A stretch of DNA of 64,000 nucleotides from assembly GCF_019320115.1 (NCBI RefSeq), contig NC_089595.1, positions 112,856,461-112,920,460 on the forward strand, read 5' to 3'. The DNA comes from Miscanthus floridulus (lineage: Eukaryota; Streptophyta; Magnoliopsida; Poales; Poaceae). The notes beneath the pieces are model-generated. The model ran no database searches. It saw nothing but the letters and a program-made list of their open reading frames with translations, and was not told the origin of the DNA. Of the stretch, positions 11,047 to 22,589 are shown one piece after another. The translations under genes and the position numbers were made by a program. The number at the start of each line of letters is the position of its first letter. Within the stretch, counting starts at the first letter, position 1.

Positions 11047-12739
11047 GGTGCCGCTTCGCTCGCTCGCCGGCCAGGCACCGCCTCTCGCCGCAAGCTTTGA
11101 TTTTTCTTCTTCTTCTTCTTGCCCGCTGGCCTGAAGGAGGACGAGGAAGAAGAGCAGCGGACAACGATCGATGCTAAGTCGAACCGTCGTCCCGTTGAAA
11201 TGGGCAAGATAGGACAGAGGGGTGACCGAACCGAGGGAGTGGGGTTGTCTTGTCCGAATTGTGAGGGACCCACCGGTCAGGCACCTAGTCAGATGAGCTC
11301 GCCGACTAGCCCCTTTTTCGTTCTCCTATTTCTCGTCATCTATAGGAGACTAGGAGTACTAATGTACTTAAGTACAGAAAAAAATGGCGACAACATATTT
11401 CTGCTATACTATCTTTTGTAGCCATTTTTTCTATGGTGATCCATATCACTAAGCTTACATTTATTTGTATCCAAGCGGCGAGGTCGTCATATAACATTTC
11501 TGCAGATCATATCCTAATAAATGAATGAAATAAAATGCAGTTGTTGAACGGATAAGAAGGCAGAAAGATTGGTGATCATGCCACGCTGAGCTCGAAGAGC
11601 ATAAATTCTTTCCCCTGCAACAAGTGGTAGTACTACGAATGAAGGTCTTGCTTGCAGAACAAAAGCCCGCCGGTGCCGGGAGGCATTGACCGACAGATAC
11701 GGGCGATGGGTAGGTGCTGCATTGCAATTGCTTGCACTAGATTACAGAACCGCTCGCCCAGATCCTGTTAGAATATAGGCAGGCATGTACATTTCTTACT
11801 ATACCATATGTCCATATGCATGCAGGCACGTTGGTGCCAGCCCATGGGAGCTGTCGCCGAGCGCCGGATCGGCCGGAGGTGCATGCGTGCGGCGTGCCCT
11901 CCGCCACGGCGCCAAGTCATGCTCATGCTCTGACACATGGGACATGGGAGCAAAAGCATCTCTCCCTGCTTCGATCGATCTGGCTATGGTCGCCGTGCAG
12001 CATAGAGTAAAGGAACCTGTCGTCGATGTCATGGCTACTACTTGATGAAAGCGCCAAGGGGCATGTGAGCGAGGACGGCGCGAGGCGAGACTATTCGTGC
12101 CTCTTTGGGCGTGGCGTGGCATGGCAGATCTCCCGCTCCAAGAGCTCATATGGTTGATGGAGATGCGCTGCGCCGCTCGTCGTCGTCATCTCTCGTCTCC
12201 GTGTTTGGTAATTAACCCTGGTGCACGCTGGGCGTTCATTGGTGCTCTGCGATCGCGCACGTGATCGCGAGATTGGTGGGCTATTTAATTAATCGGATGG
12301 TGTTTTGTTTCCATCATCTTCCACTTCCACTAGCTTCAATCGTCTCTAGTACCAACGTCTGGGAAAATAATTCGAGACGCCGTGATCACGACATGCGCAT
12401 GGATTATGAATTTATGTTAAATAAATCTCTGTCTGGACGCAGCTCTCGCACCCGCGCCCGACGCACGCAACTCCCTATGCCCCGCGCCAAATCCTTCTCC
12501 GGAGGCAGCGTCCGTCCGAACGGTGCTCCGCGACTGCACCCGACGACCGCCCACATCACACCTGCGCCTGCCCGCATCGCGTGCCAGCGTTTGGAACCGC
12601 ACCCATGTGCCCGCATGTGAAAGATGGCGGCGCCCCCGCAGCAATACCAGGCCTGCCGCGCCCATCCGCGCCCACACGTGAACCACAGCGGCAGCACCAG
12701 GCGGTTGCGGCAGGCAACTATCCACCAGCCGCCAACGCA
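11047..12739. other. Upstream region of transporter copy 2 and intergenic DNA
   Basis: Contains the leader of copy 2 (CT-rich on the plus strand near 11100-11130). The rest is mixed intergenic DNA with GC-rich patches at 11800-12150 and 12430-12700. Frames on both strands are Arg/His/Pro-rich and overlap each other without domain features; I do not call a gene. Confidence 0.45.
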
Positions 12740-13110
12740 CATCGCAACATGTGCAACACCCAATCTACGTTTGAAACATAAACATAAAATATTTGCAACA
12801 TACAATTGAAACGGATGAAACATTTGAAATATATTCTTAAAACATGCGTGTATAGCTATAGTAACATATGCAACATCCAGATCCACTTTTACAACATAAA
12901 GTCTGAAACCTTTAGAACACACGAAAATAAACACTTGAAACATACGTGTGCAGCCATAGCAAACATATGCAACATCCAGATGAAAACACCTAAACATGCG
13001 TCTGAAACACTTTGAACGTAGGTTTGAAACATGCGTATATTGTCATTGCAACATATGAAACATCCTATATCTACTTTTGCAATATCCAGATGAAACACTT
13101 ATACATAAGT
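12740..13110. repeat. Second copy of the gcaacat/gaaacat dispersed repeat
   Basis: Reiterated phrases such as atgcaacatccagat, ttgaaacat and gcgtgtatag, matching the vocabulary of 4286-4550. An internal unit of about 110 bp seems repeated (around 12845, 12945 and 13025). No coding capacity or terminal repeats seen. Confidence 0.5.
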
Positions 13111-13489
13111 GCGACGGTCATAACCTAATTGGTAGGCAACTCCGGTAGCCAGCAAGCTCGGGGCAGGGGGACGGCGAGAGCAACGGTCCAGCGTACACCC
13201 CAGACGTAGCGCGCAGGCCTAAACCCCTGCCTCTCCTTCTGTGACGAGCGAGGTGGATGGGGGCATGGTGCGGGCGCAGAGCACCAGATGTGGCCGGCGC
13301 GGTGGCATAGAGGAAGGCGGGCAGGAGCGCGGCGGAGTGTGGTCGCGGAGCGCAGTCCCAGACTCGTGTCGTTGCGGCGATATACTTTTTAAGAAATTAC
13401 GGTGCCTCAAGAAAAATAAATATAGGAGCGGATAAAAAAGCCTCGTGGACATCACAGCCCAACAATGGAGCCATCCGGAACGTGAGCAT
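13111..13489. other. GC-rich intergenic DNA
   Basis: Moderately GC-rich, flanked by the gcaacat repeat and a poly-C tract. No gene recognised; overlapping frames on both strands lack domains. Confidence 0.4.
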
Positions 13490-13529
13490 CCCCCCCCCCC
13501 CCCCCCCACCCCCCCCCCCCCCACCCCCC
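13490..13529. repeat. Poly-C tract interrupted by two A residues
   Basis: About 40 bp of C with single A interruptions at 13508 and 13523. Third G/C homopolymer in the first 13.5 kb; unlike the other two it is intergenic. Confidence 0.95.
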
Positions 13530-15003
13530 GGTTTCGGGTCTCGATTATTCCCATGGAAAAGCCTTTTTTTTTTACCCATTTAACTTTTTAACCTGATCGG
13601 TATAACTACTTTTAGCTGGTTGCCGCTGCCGGCTGTTGCTGTTTTCCTTTAGGTATTGTATATCTGCGTTTTGTGGCAACTTCACTACTGCAGCCTGCAG
13701 CGCTGATTTTTTTTTTTTTTTTTGTTTTTGCACCCTAAGCGATCTGGGGTGGCAATCTAATGGCATCACGTCAGCCACGAAAGGGCTAAATTAGACCTCT
13801 TTGATAGTTTAGGGAGGTAAATTGAACAAAAATACTTTTAATATTTTTTCTTGAAAAAATTATGCAACTAAAAATCATAATGTTTGGTTTAATCTTAGAT
13901 AATTCATAGAAATATTATTTTACCTAAAAAAATTATGAAATTAGTTTTATACTTTTTTCTAAAATCATGCTCTATCTAATGGTGCCAAAATTAAAAACTG
14001 TTCTACCATTCTATGGACTTGGGTTTGTTTGTTTTTTTTTGCTAGAAGAGATCTCGTATATGTTATAGTTAGTCTACGTCGATGACCGTGATTGTGAAAA
14101 AGTTCTGAACTTCGGATGACTTTGATGACGACACAAGTATCATATAATGATGTAACAACATCATATTTGTTCCTGCTTAGGCCCGGTTTAGCACAAGTAT
14201 AGGTAGAAACACGTCCCTAGGAAGATGCACAAATGGAGGACAAGTGCATCAAAATGAGCTAGTCTAACCAAGAGCATTTGCTAGCGAGAGTAGTCCATGT
14301 CACTTAGCCTTCAACTTAGTTTGGTTAGTCAACAATAGCTAATATAATAGATAACGAGATCATCTGCTAGCAAATAAACACAAAAGGAGTCTATAGAACA
14401 TTTAAACAATTTCAATATAGGCACTAGAAGATAGAACATGATTTTTCAAAAATACAAAAATTGTTTGGTAAATTTCTAAGCTCAAATGGATCTTCTATGA
14501 GTTATTTAAGATTAGAATATATTTTAGGATTCTTATTGCATATAAATTTTCTAGAAAAAAAATCTTAGATAATTTTCCAAAGAAAATATTTATAGTCATA
14601 TTTATCCCTTAAAGTATCAACAAAGTTCGATCTACCCCTAATAACATGGTAAAACCACTATCCAAAATCGTTTAGAATGCAAAATCAAACTGTATTAAAA
14701 GCCGGTTTTGTAAATGTGAGGAAAATTGGATTATTGCCAAAATTAATGGAGTTGAAGAACATTTTCCTACTCTCAAGTGATTGAGTTTCCGCGGCCCAGA
14801 TTGTGTCGCGATTATCGTGTCTCTACGACCCAACAAATTTAGCTGGGCCGAAACGCGTCGTCCTCAACCAAACTTGAGTGAGATGGGCCAGCCCGTAGCG
14901 GGCTGCTGTTCATCTGTCGGTACAGTGTCCCACCTTCACTCCTTTGACCACCAACTCCGGCGGCGCCGTACGTCGCAGCCGCACGCCACCCAGAAATACC
15001 TAC
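13530..15003. other. AT-rich intergenic DNA and 5' flank of the DNA glycosylase gene
   Basis: 13560-14760 is AT-rich without recognisable genes. A short poly-T lies at about 13707-13724. Composition switches to GC-rich at about 14780, which probably marks the promoter and leader of the gene starting at 15004. No clear TATA box. Confidence 0.45.
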
Positions 15004-15879
15004 ATGGGGCGGACGGCGCGCTCCCGGCCTCCGGCCACCGAGCCGCCTCTGGCGGTCACCGGCCTTCGCTCCACCAAAATCTCCTTCCGCTCCCGTAAGA
15101 TCGTCAAGACACCATCCGCGAAAACGAAACCTTGGGCCACGACCGCCCTGGCACCACCGGCTCCGGCGCCTCCAGTGCTGCCCGCGCTGTCCACCCCGGG
15201 AGAGCTCGCAGCGGCTCTGCGCCACCTCCAAACCGCGGACCCCCTCCTCGCCGCGGTCATTGCCTCCACTGAGGCCCCCACCTTTGCCGCCACTCCCTCC
15301 CTCCCCGCGTTCCACTCCCTCGCGCGCTCCATCCTCTACCAGCAGCTCGCGACCTCCGCTGCAGACGCCATCTACGCTCGCTTCCTCGCGCTCCTCCCCT
15401 CTGCTTCGGCGGCGGTCACACCCGTAGCCGCTGACGCGGTCACACCTGCCGCCGTCCTTGCCCTCGCCGCCGCCGACCTGCGTACCATCGGCGTCTCCAG
15501 CCGCAAGGCATCCTACGTCCACGACCTCGCGGCCAGATTCGCAGCCGGGGAGCTGTCCGACTCCGCCGTCGCCGCGATGGATGAGGCTGCGCTCCTCGCG
15601 GAGCTCACCAAGGTCAGAGGCGTCGGCGAGTGGACTGTCCACATGTTCATGATCTTCTCGCTGCACCGCCCCGACGTGCTGCCGTGCGGCGACCTCGGCG
15701 TGCGCAAGGGCGTACAGGAGCTGTACAAGCTCAAGGCACTCCCCAATCCGGAGGAGATGGCAGCATTGTGCGACCGGTGGAGGCCGTACCGGTCAGTCGG
15801 CGCGTGGTACATGTGGCGCCTCATGGAGAGCAAGGGCGCTGCAGCCAAGAAGAAGAATAAGGGTAATGCGAGTTCTTAG
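15004..15879 (+). CDS. HhH-GPD DNA-3-methyladenine glycosylase (AlkA/Mag-type), single exon, 291 aa
   Basis: Base-excision-repair enzyme that cleaves the N-glycosidic bond of alkylated purines in nuclear DNA. The first in-frame ATG (15004, GC-rich context, protein begins MGRTARSR) is chosen; the frame is open 60 nt further upstream but without an ATG. Residues 1-65 are a basic, Pro/Ala-rich extension. The glycosylase fold spans about 66-275 and includes SILYQQLA (109-116). The helix-hairpin-helix is VRGVGEWTVHMF (204-215) and the catalytic Asp is D230 in CGDLGVRKG, placed as in AlkA. The lysine-rich tail (AKKKNKG, 281-287) could be a nuclear signal. GC content is far above the flanks, especially in third positions, typical of monocot single-exon genes. 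Family certain; base specificity is inferred. Confidence 0.93.
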   Translation: MGRTARSRPPATEPPLAVTGLRSTKISFRSRKIVKTPSAKTKPWATTALAPPAPAPPVLPALSTPGELAAALRHLQTADPLLAAVIASTEAPTFAATPSLPAFHSLARSILYQQLATSAADAIYARFLALLPSASAAVTPVAADAVTPAAVLALAAADLRTIGVSSRKASYVHDLAARFAAGELSDSAVAAMDEAALLAELTKVRGVGEWTVHMFMIFSLHRPDVLPCGDLGVRKGVQELYKLKALPNPEEMAALCDRWRPYRSVGAWYMWRLMESKGAAAKKKNKGNASS

Positions 15880-16390
15880 CTAGGTATGTACATGTATGTG
15901 ATGGTCTTATGTATTAGTTCTCCCAAAACTGTTAAATTTAGATGATTCTGGGGTAGGTGATGGTGTGTCAGATTTATGACACTGTCTATGTTCACATCAG
16001 AGTCCTTGCAGAGTTACAACTGAAGTTGATTAGTTCCAGTGTCAAATGCTATTATGTTGTAAGCTTGTGATTTTATTAGGTATTCATAATTGATGCAACT
16101 ATATGTGGAGCATAAGTTAATCGTTTCCTATCCTGAATATTAGAAGAAGGATGATTTTGTGGTTGGAAATGATAGTTTCTTCCTTTCAAGTATGTCGTTC
16201 CATATCATTATTCAGTCATGACTTGATTGTACATCTTAGAGCATAGATGTGAAATAGTTGGAATAAAGTTTTTGTCCGGACCAATCTGTGTTGCTGCTCT
16301 CGATTCTACTGTTACACCATCTCGATTCTACTTTATGCATAGAGGATTCTTTAACAGTGACTTATGGTGGCTCAAACATACGTGATTCTA
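15880..16390. other. 3' flank of the DNA glycosylase gene
   Basis: AT-richer DNA that should hold the 3' UTR and poly-A sites. No other gene. It ends where the direct repeat of the next element begins. Confidence 0.45.
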
Positions 16391-17060
16391 GCATTTGGTT
16401 CTTTGCGTTGTTCGTGAGCACAATCTAATGACCTCTCTTTTTGAGCCCGATGCTAAAAAACAATGGCCAGCTAAAGCAAAATTTGGTGGCAACAAAATGC
16501 TACAAGGCAATATTTTTTTAGTTTCCATAAATACATGAGTTTACATCATCCATAACTTAGTTCAAGGGGACAACGAATACATGTGGTTTATGAATGTACA
16601 CTAGCTCCTACGGTTAGATTGATCTCCACCAGTTGGTCTAACAGTTAATTGGGCCCTTGATCCGCGTCCTGATCGGGGGTGCCCAGCCGTCCTCCTGGCT
16701 AATGGGCCCTCGTCGCGCAGCGCTATAAAGAGGAAGGTGGGGGCCGGGGCGCAAGGTACGAGGTTCACCGCAGCCGCCAGCGCCCCACCGAGGTTCCTAA
16801 CCCTAGTCCGATCTAGAGGGCGCGCTGTGAGCGACGGGATGCTCTACCGCCTTCACCGTCGCCACTGGACTGCGCCTGCACTGCTGCCACTTTCGACACC
16901 CTAGCGGGCGCGTTAAGCTATCTCTACTCCGACACTTGAGGCCACGTCGCTGCGGCGCCATGGCTGCGGTGTTGCTTGGTGAGGTACATCATCAAGTTCT
17001 TTTGTCTAAATTGAGTTTTACCCACTGATCTATGCCTAGATGATCCTATAAATCCTATCA
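16391..17060 (+). repeat. Left direct repeat (5' LTR-like) of the non-coding element
   Basis: 670 bp, visibly more than 90% identical to 19442-20110. TATA-like motif at 16724-16729; GC-rich leader downstream, then the boundary atcctatca followed by the primer-site-like sequence. Confidence 0.75.
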
Positions 17061-18822
17061 ATGGTATTAAAGCAAGGTTCCGAGTGTGTAGACCTAGATC
17101 GGGGTAGAAACGTGAAAATAAATTAGAAGGAGCTCAAAGATTTTCAAGTTTTTCCCAAACCCTAACCCTAGATCACAGAACGGAGAGGAGGAAGGGACCT
17201 ACCTGGGTTCTTTTCCCGCCGTTGCGACCGCTGTCGCGCGGGAAGAAGAACCCGCCGCCGCCTCGCCGACACGTGGGGAAGACGGCTGAGCCACGCTCGT
17301 TGCTGTGCGCGTGAGCCCCGGCCGAGGGCACCACTAAAGCCCGCTCGACGGCGGCGCGCTCACCCTCGGGCGAACGCGCGCGGCGGCGAGGGGGCCTGCG
17401 GCGGCGCCAGCCTTCTCTTCTCGGCAACCTTGGGTCGCCGTCGCTGCTATGCTACGCGTTGAGCACTGAGGAGAGGAGAGGGAGGGAGAACGAATGAACT
17501 AGGGTTTGGGGGAGCGGCTGCCGCCGGGGGATTTTGATCCACCGAGATCGCCGCCCGGCCATTGGATCGCGATTGACGGCCGACGTTGATCGGGCCGGCT
17601 TTCAGCCCAGGCGGGGAAGCAGAATCCCGGCCTAGGCCGAGGTTGCGGCCTAGGCGCGAGAGAGCGGGCGCGCGCCGTGTTTAGCCGGCCGCTTGGCCAA
17701 GGTACGTCGCTGGGCCATGCACGCGGGCGCGCTGACGAGATGGGCCGCGGGCCGGAAATTTCTTGGTTTGGCCAAATGAACAGTAAAAGATAGGTTTTTG
17801 GTTTTATCTTTTTTCATAAGCACATTTTGATGAATTTTGTCAAGTTTTGATGATAAATCTCTGTCAAAATTTGAACCAACGGGATATTTTTTTCAGAGAG
17901 TAGATGAGTACAGTAAAATGCTTCTGAAAAAAATTGGATAAATTATTTTTTCATGTTTCCGCTGCAAAGTTTAATGTTTATTATCTTCTAATTAAATTCG
18001 AACCAACGGGAGAATTTAATTTGTAGAGCAGTTAATTTTGGTTCAGTAAATTATTATTATGTTTATCCTCTAATTTAAATTAGAGGAGTAGTCTAATTTG
18101 TTTTAAGTTAAATTATGGTATTGTTATTTTCTGACCAACGTTGATGATAACAATATTATGATTTTATTTATGAGTTTAAGTTTGAAGTTTAAATCTCTGA
18201 TAAATTTTACACCAATATGGTCAATTTTTCAGAGAGTAGATAAAGACCATGAAATGCTCCTGAACTAATAGAATGTATTTTATTATCGTGTTTCGCTGCA
18301 ACGATGTTGATTATCTTCTAATTAAATTCGAACCAACGGAAGAATTTAATTTTGAAGAGTAGTTATATGTCTTTCAAGTTAATTTATGAGTTTTATGCAT
18401 TAATTCTATTTTCTGCCCAACGGTGATGTAGAATTGATGCAAAAGCATCTTATAAATTTTATTTTTTAACCGACGAGATCACCCGGCTGCATGCCAATGG
18501 GCTGCAATGCTGGGGTATGTGAATTAAAAGGCTTGAGTCAAGCCAGTTCAGGATAGTTTTTTTTTGTTAGTTTACTAATTTTCTAATTAAATTAGAACCA
18601 ACGAAAAGATTTAATTGAAAAATGAAGTATAAGTGAATGTTTTAGTCATCATGACTAAATTTTTTGTTATAGTAATTTGTATATAGATTTATTCCGCATG
18701 TGGAGAAGTTTGGCATAATTCTTATGCTAGTCAATCATGTATGACGGGAGAAGTTTTGTGATGACTCATATGTTTTTGTATCCCGCTTAGCGAGAGAAGT
18801 TTGGGTAGCTCTTATGCTATCC

Positions 18823-18870
18823 TAGTATTGACCATGGCACAATAGAAATGCACCGTCATGGTCAATACTA
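18823..18870. repeat. Perfect 14-bp inverted repeat (hairpin) inside the non-coding element
   Basis: tagtattgaccatg at 18823-18836 is the exact reverse complement of catggtcaatacta at 18857-18870, separated by 20 nt. Confidence 0.85.
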
Positions 18871-19441
18871 ATCAAAGAACAAGAAAAAGATGCAAGCGTG
18901 ACTTGCAAAAGTACAGTTAATAAAAGACATCGTCGAGTTCTTGAAGTAAAATAAGGAAAGTGTACTCCTATACGGATCAAGAAATAACTTTATTTGTATG
19001 GCATAATCATGTGAATGAAGTAAGTCATAAGTGTCTCCTCGTTCACAGTTTTCTGAATAGTTCTCGAAATTATAGCAGTATAGTTCATGCCATATTTTGA
19101 GAGGAAGAATTGTGAGATGAATTAAGAGTAAGAATTAAGATCAATTAAGAAACTACTCTTCATTAAAAGTGAGATAAAGATGTTGATGAATGCGTACTCT
19201 TCATTAAGAGTGAGATACAGATTTTGTAAGAAACCGAGTGAGATACCCTGAAGCAGAGAAACAACCAAATTCCTGGATTTTTAAAGTTTCGAGAGGAAGA
19301 TAGTATAGTCACCATCAAAGATATTAAAACGGTGCTTAAAGCACCATATAGGATTTTAACAGATTGAACCCAAATAAGAAATTGAAAGATACGCTATCTA
19401 ATAACCTCTCTTTTTTAGCACAATCTTTGCGTTGTCTCTGC

Positions 19442-20110
19442 GCATTTGGTTCTTTGCGTTGTTCGTGAGCACAATCTAATGACCTCTCTTTTTGAGCCCG
19501 ATGCTAAAAAACAGTGGCCAGCTAAAGCAAAATTTGGTGGCAACAAAATGCTACAAGGCAATATTTTTTTTGTTTCCATAAATACATGAGTTTACATCAT
19601 CCATAACATAGTTCAAGGGGACAACGAATACATGTGGTTTATGAATGTATACTAGATCCTACTGTTAGATTGATCTCCACCGGTTGGTATAACAGTCAAT
19701 TGGGCCCTTGATCCGCGTCCTGATCGGGGGTGCCCGGCCGTCCTCCTGGCTAATGGGCCCCCGTCGTGCAGCGCTATAAAGAGGAAGGTGGGGGCCGGGG
19801 CGCAAGGTACGAGGTTCACCGTAGCCGCCAGCGCCCCACCGAGGTTCCTAACCTAGTCCGATCTAAAGGGCGCGCTGTGAGCGACGGAAAGCTCCACCGC
19901 CTTCACCGTCGCCACTGGACCGTGCCTGCACTGCTGCCACTTTCGACACCCTAGCGGGCGCGTTAAGCTACCTCTACTCCGACACTCGAGGCTACGTCGC
20001 TGCGGCGCCATGGCCGCGACGCTGCTTGGTGAGGTACATCAGCAAGTTCTTTTGTATAAGTTGAGTTTTACCCACTGATCTATGCCTAGATGATCCTATA
20101 AATGCTATCA
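19442..20110 (+). repeat. Right direct repeat (3' LTR-like) of the non-coding element
   Basis: 669 bp matching 16391-17060 with scattered substitutions. TATA-like motif at 19775-19780. It ends gctatca, after which the sequence diverges completely. Confidence 0.75.
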
Positions 20111-20997
20111 CCTGCAACCACAGGTAGACATAGACTTGCTCATAACCTATACTATATACATGTACACACTGTTTCATCATTTTATTCTCCAACCAGAGCT
20201 GGATTCCTTTGCTTCCTTCTAGAACCTAGGTCCACCTTAGATTCGTAGAGCTTTGTTTTCTACCTCCTTGAGCCTCCAACATTTTAACCTGAAAGCAAAA
20301 GTCAATATGCACACCGTAAGTTTCTATGAATTGTAAACATTAATTCTGCTTTGTACATGTGATATCTGCTTGTACTGATTTCGTTTGCAGCTGCTTCTAC
20401 AGCTGTTGTAAAGACCTGCCTACCAGAAATCACCCACTTGAAAATAAAACAACAGAAAAGGACAATAAAGGAAGCAAAGAACTACCCAAAGCTTGCCTAC
20501 TCACACTGCTAAAAAGCGCCATGGAGATGCCCTTTTGCATAAGCTGTGACTTTCAGAGTAATATGAGAACTGCATGTCGGGTGCAAGCTGAGTGTAAGGT
20601 ACTAAGGTCCAAACTTTTCTATTGGAAGTAGGAGATTTTTGTCATAGTACTAGGATTGCAGCCCACATAATTAGTGGCCATTAGTGGACAAACACCGAGC
20701 AATTAGACCCAGATTCTCTTTCTGAGTACGAAAGGAAAGGATGTCTGCAGTTTGGCCTATACAATGTTGATGCGATCACCCATGCATGGAACAGCTAAAG
20801 AACATAAAATACTCAGATGCTCGAGTGTGTGAATTCTTGAGACATCGATGACATAGCTATGCATGTTGAGTTATTCCTAAAAAAATATGGTATGGTGACT
20901 GAATTATGCTTAGCTCGCTCGAGGCCTGCTTCTTGTGACTATCACCAACTAGCATGCATATAGTTAACCAAAAGCTTATGAATACAGAACGAAGCTC
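20111..20997. other. Intergenic DNA, 3' side of the RADIALIS-like gene
   Basis: Unique-looking, moderately AT-rich. It may contain the 3' UTR or a second exon of the minus-strand RADIALIS-like gene. A plus-strand frame at 20359-20631 has no recognisable domain and is not called. Confidence 0.4.
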
Positions 20998-21303
20998 TTA
21001 TGTTATTTGTTTCCAGTTTGCTTTCGAAGTGTCATGGACTTTACCTCGGGTCCAGAATCCCTGTGTCTTGTACTGGGGGTACGGCACGTGGCCTGACTCT
21101 ATCATCTTGACGTCGTAGTCAAGATCTTCATAGTGGCAGCGCACCTCCTCAGCAGATTTGATGCCTCCCATGGCGCTGGATACCTTGTCCCACCGGTTGG
21201 GTGTGCCCTCGCCATAGTAGGCGAGTGCCTGTTCAAACATTTTGTTCTCTTTCGGGCTCCACTTTGACATGGAGTTGGGAGAGGAGCTCCGCGAGGCAGA
21301 CAT
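20998..21303 (-). CDS. RADIALIS-like single-repeat MYB/SANT protein, 101 aa
   Basis: Small plant-specific SANT-domain regulator of the RADIALIS-LIKE family, which competes with two-repeat MYB partners in floral and developmental patterning. ATG at 21303, TAA at 21000-20998. Residues 14-62 form the single MYB repeat: KWSPKENKMFEQALAYY (W15), RWDKVSSAMGG (W38) and EEVRCHYEDL. The family tail DVKMIESGHVPYPQY (64-78) follows. Length matches the family (about 80-105 aa). A GTAAAG sequence after codon 87 could be a splice donor, as many family members have an intron near the 3' end; the last ~14 residues (KVHDTSKANWKQIT) may then be intronic. A TATA box lies upstream at 21440-21431. Confidence 0.88.
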   Translation of the reverse strand: MSASRSSSPNSMSKWSPKENKMFEQALAYYGEGTPNRWDKVSSAMGGIKSAEEVRCHYEDLDYDVKMIESGHVPYPQYKTQGFWTRGKVHDTSKANWKQIT

Positions 21304-21430
21304 ATTTGAAGTATCCTTGTTGAGATACTAACCTCTGTTGGTGCTAAGGCTTACTGTATCTAGTGTCTAGACTAAAGTATTTTGCTCTTCAGAAGCTCTT
21401 ATGGTGTAGTATCTCTTGTCACAAGGTCTG

Positions 21431-21440
21431 CTATTTATAG
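21431..21440 (-). promoter_or_regulatory. TATA box of the RADIALIS-like gene
   Basis: On the gene strand it reads ctataaatag, about 130 bp upstream of the ATG at 21303. Transcription would start near 21400 and leave a leader of about 100 nt. This is the clearest core promoter among the host genes here. Confidence 0.65.
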
Positions 21441-22584
21441 GCCCTGGGGCTGCCTGCTGTGTGCGCGTGTGTGAGCTGTAAGTTGCATGGAATCCCAATT
21501 GTGGGTTAAAGGTGGCTGAGGAGAATAAGACTGGCTGGTTTCAGGGCCAAGGGACATGGAGACTATGTGATCTACTAAATTCAAAGAGTAGAATCTCTAT
21601 GTTTTAAAACCTCTTAAGATTTTTGTGTTGAGATGACTGGTGGTGCATGATGCTGGATATGGTATCAGAGAAAGAGCTCTTCGTGTCCCAAGCTTAGGGC
21701 CATAGCACCTGTGCGTTTCATCTGTTGTTAAAGTTAATTTCCTGATGTTTGGATGACTTTGTACACACACTTCGTCACCCTTTCTAACACATCAAGCTTG
21801 TGGCTGAACTTGCAGGTGCTTAGATCTCACAAGTCACAAGTAGGGGGCATTCTGCTTCAAAAAAAGGAATAGCTTTAGATTCTGGTCCGCCTGTGTTTTT
21901 TCACAAAACCGAGATGGAGCTGAGCTGATCTGGAGTTCTGTACACCCCATTTCAGCAGCACACTGAATCTAACAATGCCAATGGTTTATTTTGCGTGCAT
22001 GTTGCTGCTCTCTAATGCACAAGCACTGATCATTTCAGCCCCCTGAGGAAATACAACGGCTGTCGTCCAAACTCACTTTATGACTCTGCAGACATGGAGT
22101 GCCTCCTTTTTACTGCAAAAAAAAAGGACTTTGCATGCCAACATATCACCTCATCTCTGGCATATTAGCATGGTAACATTAGTCCTTTTGAGATGGCAAT
22201 GCAATATCCTGTGTTCGAGCATGCACACAAGCTTGCATTCATGCACGAAAGACAATAGGGGTGATGAAACATTCTCTGTATCAGTGATATAGTGATAACT
22301 CCTATATATGGCTCAAGTTCTGATCAAACATATACTTTCCATCGGCAAGAACAGTGGGCATTATGAATAGGCAGACAGGAGTGAGGGTAAGATCAGGGCA
22401 AGTAATCAAATTAAATGTAATGCCATTGTATCCAGCAGCTGTTTTGTACTTGCAGAGACCTATAAAGGCATGGTGTTGTCTGCTGTGGATGAATGCACTT
22501 ATAATGGAGCAAAGTTACAAGGTTGCCTTGCTGTGTAAGTAGTGACTGCTGAATCCCTTAGTGACTAGACTAGACGTATTTGTT
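21441..22584. other. Intergenic DNA upstream of the RADIALIS-like gene
   Basis: No gene or repeat recognised. It ends at the copia insertion site; the same host DNA resumes at 28110. Confidence 0.45.
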
Positions 22585-22589
22585 TGCCT

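Larger units (their letters stand above)
16391..20110 (+). mobile_element. Non-coding LTR-retrotransposon-like element (LARD-like) with ~670-bp direct repeats
   Basis: Two near-identical direct repeats (16391-17060 and 19442-20110) bracket about 2.4 kb of mostly AT-rich DNA without retroviral genes. The left repeat ends ...cctatca and is followed at 17062 by tggtattaaagc, close to the tRNA-Met primer site tggtatcagagc. Each repeat carries a TATA-like ctataaag. The centre contains a duplicated unit (about 17850-18040 and 18188-18370) sharing attaaattcgaaccaacgg. I could not find a 5-bp target duplication, and the left repeats do not begin with TG, so the outer 5' boundary is uncertain. It may be a LARD or a deleted element with eroded ends. 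Confidence 0.65.

Noticed and set aside
12404..12997. 197-residue minus-strand frame
   Set aside because: Runs across the gcaacat repeat and GC-rich flank; Cys/Phe/Val-rich composition from the repeat, no domain.
14944..15003. Upstream extension of the DNA glycosylase frame
   Set aside because: The frame is open but the codon at 14944 is TTG; the first ATG is at 15004, and upstream residues lack family similarity.
14839..15666. 275-residue minus-strand frame opposite the DNA glycosylase
   Set aside because: GC-rich shadow of a real gene; Gly/Arg-rich with no domain.
17173..17427. Arg-rich minus-strand frame in the non-coding LTR-like element
   Set aside because: GC-rich leader region just after the primer-like site; no homology recognised and no promoter on that strand.
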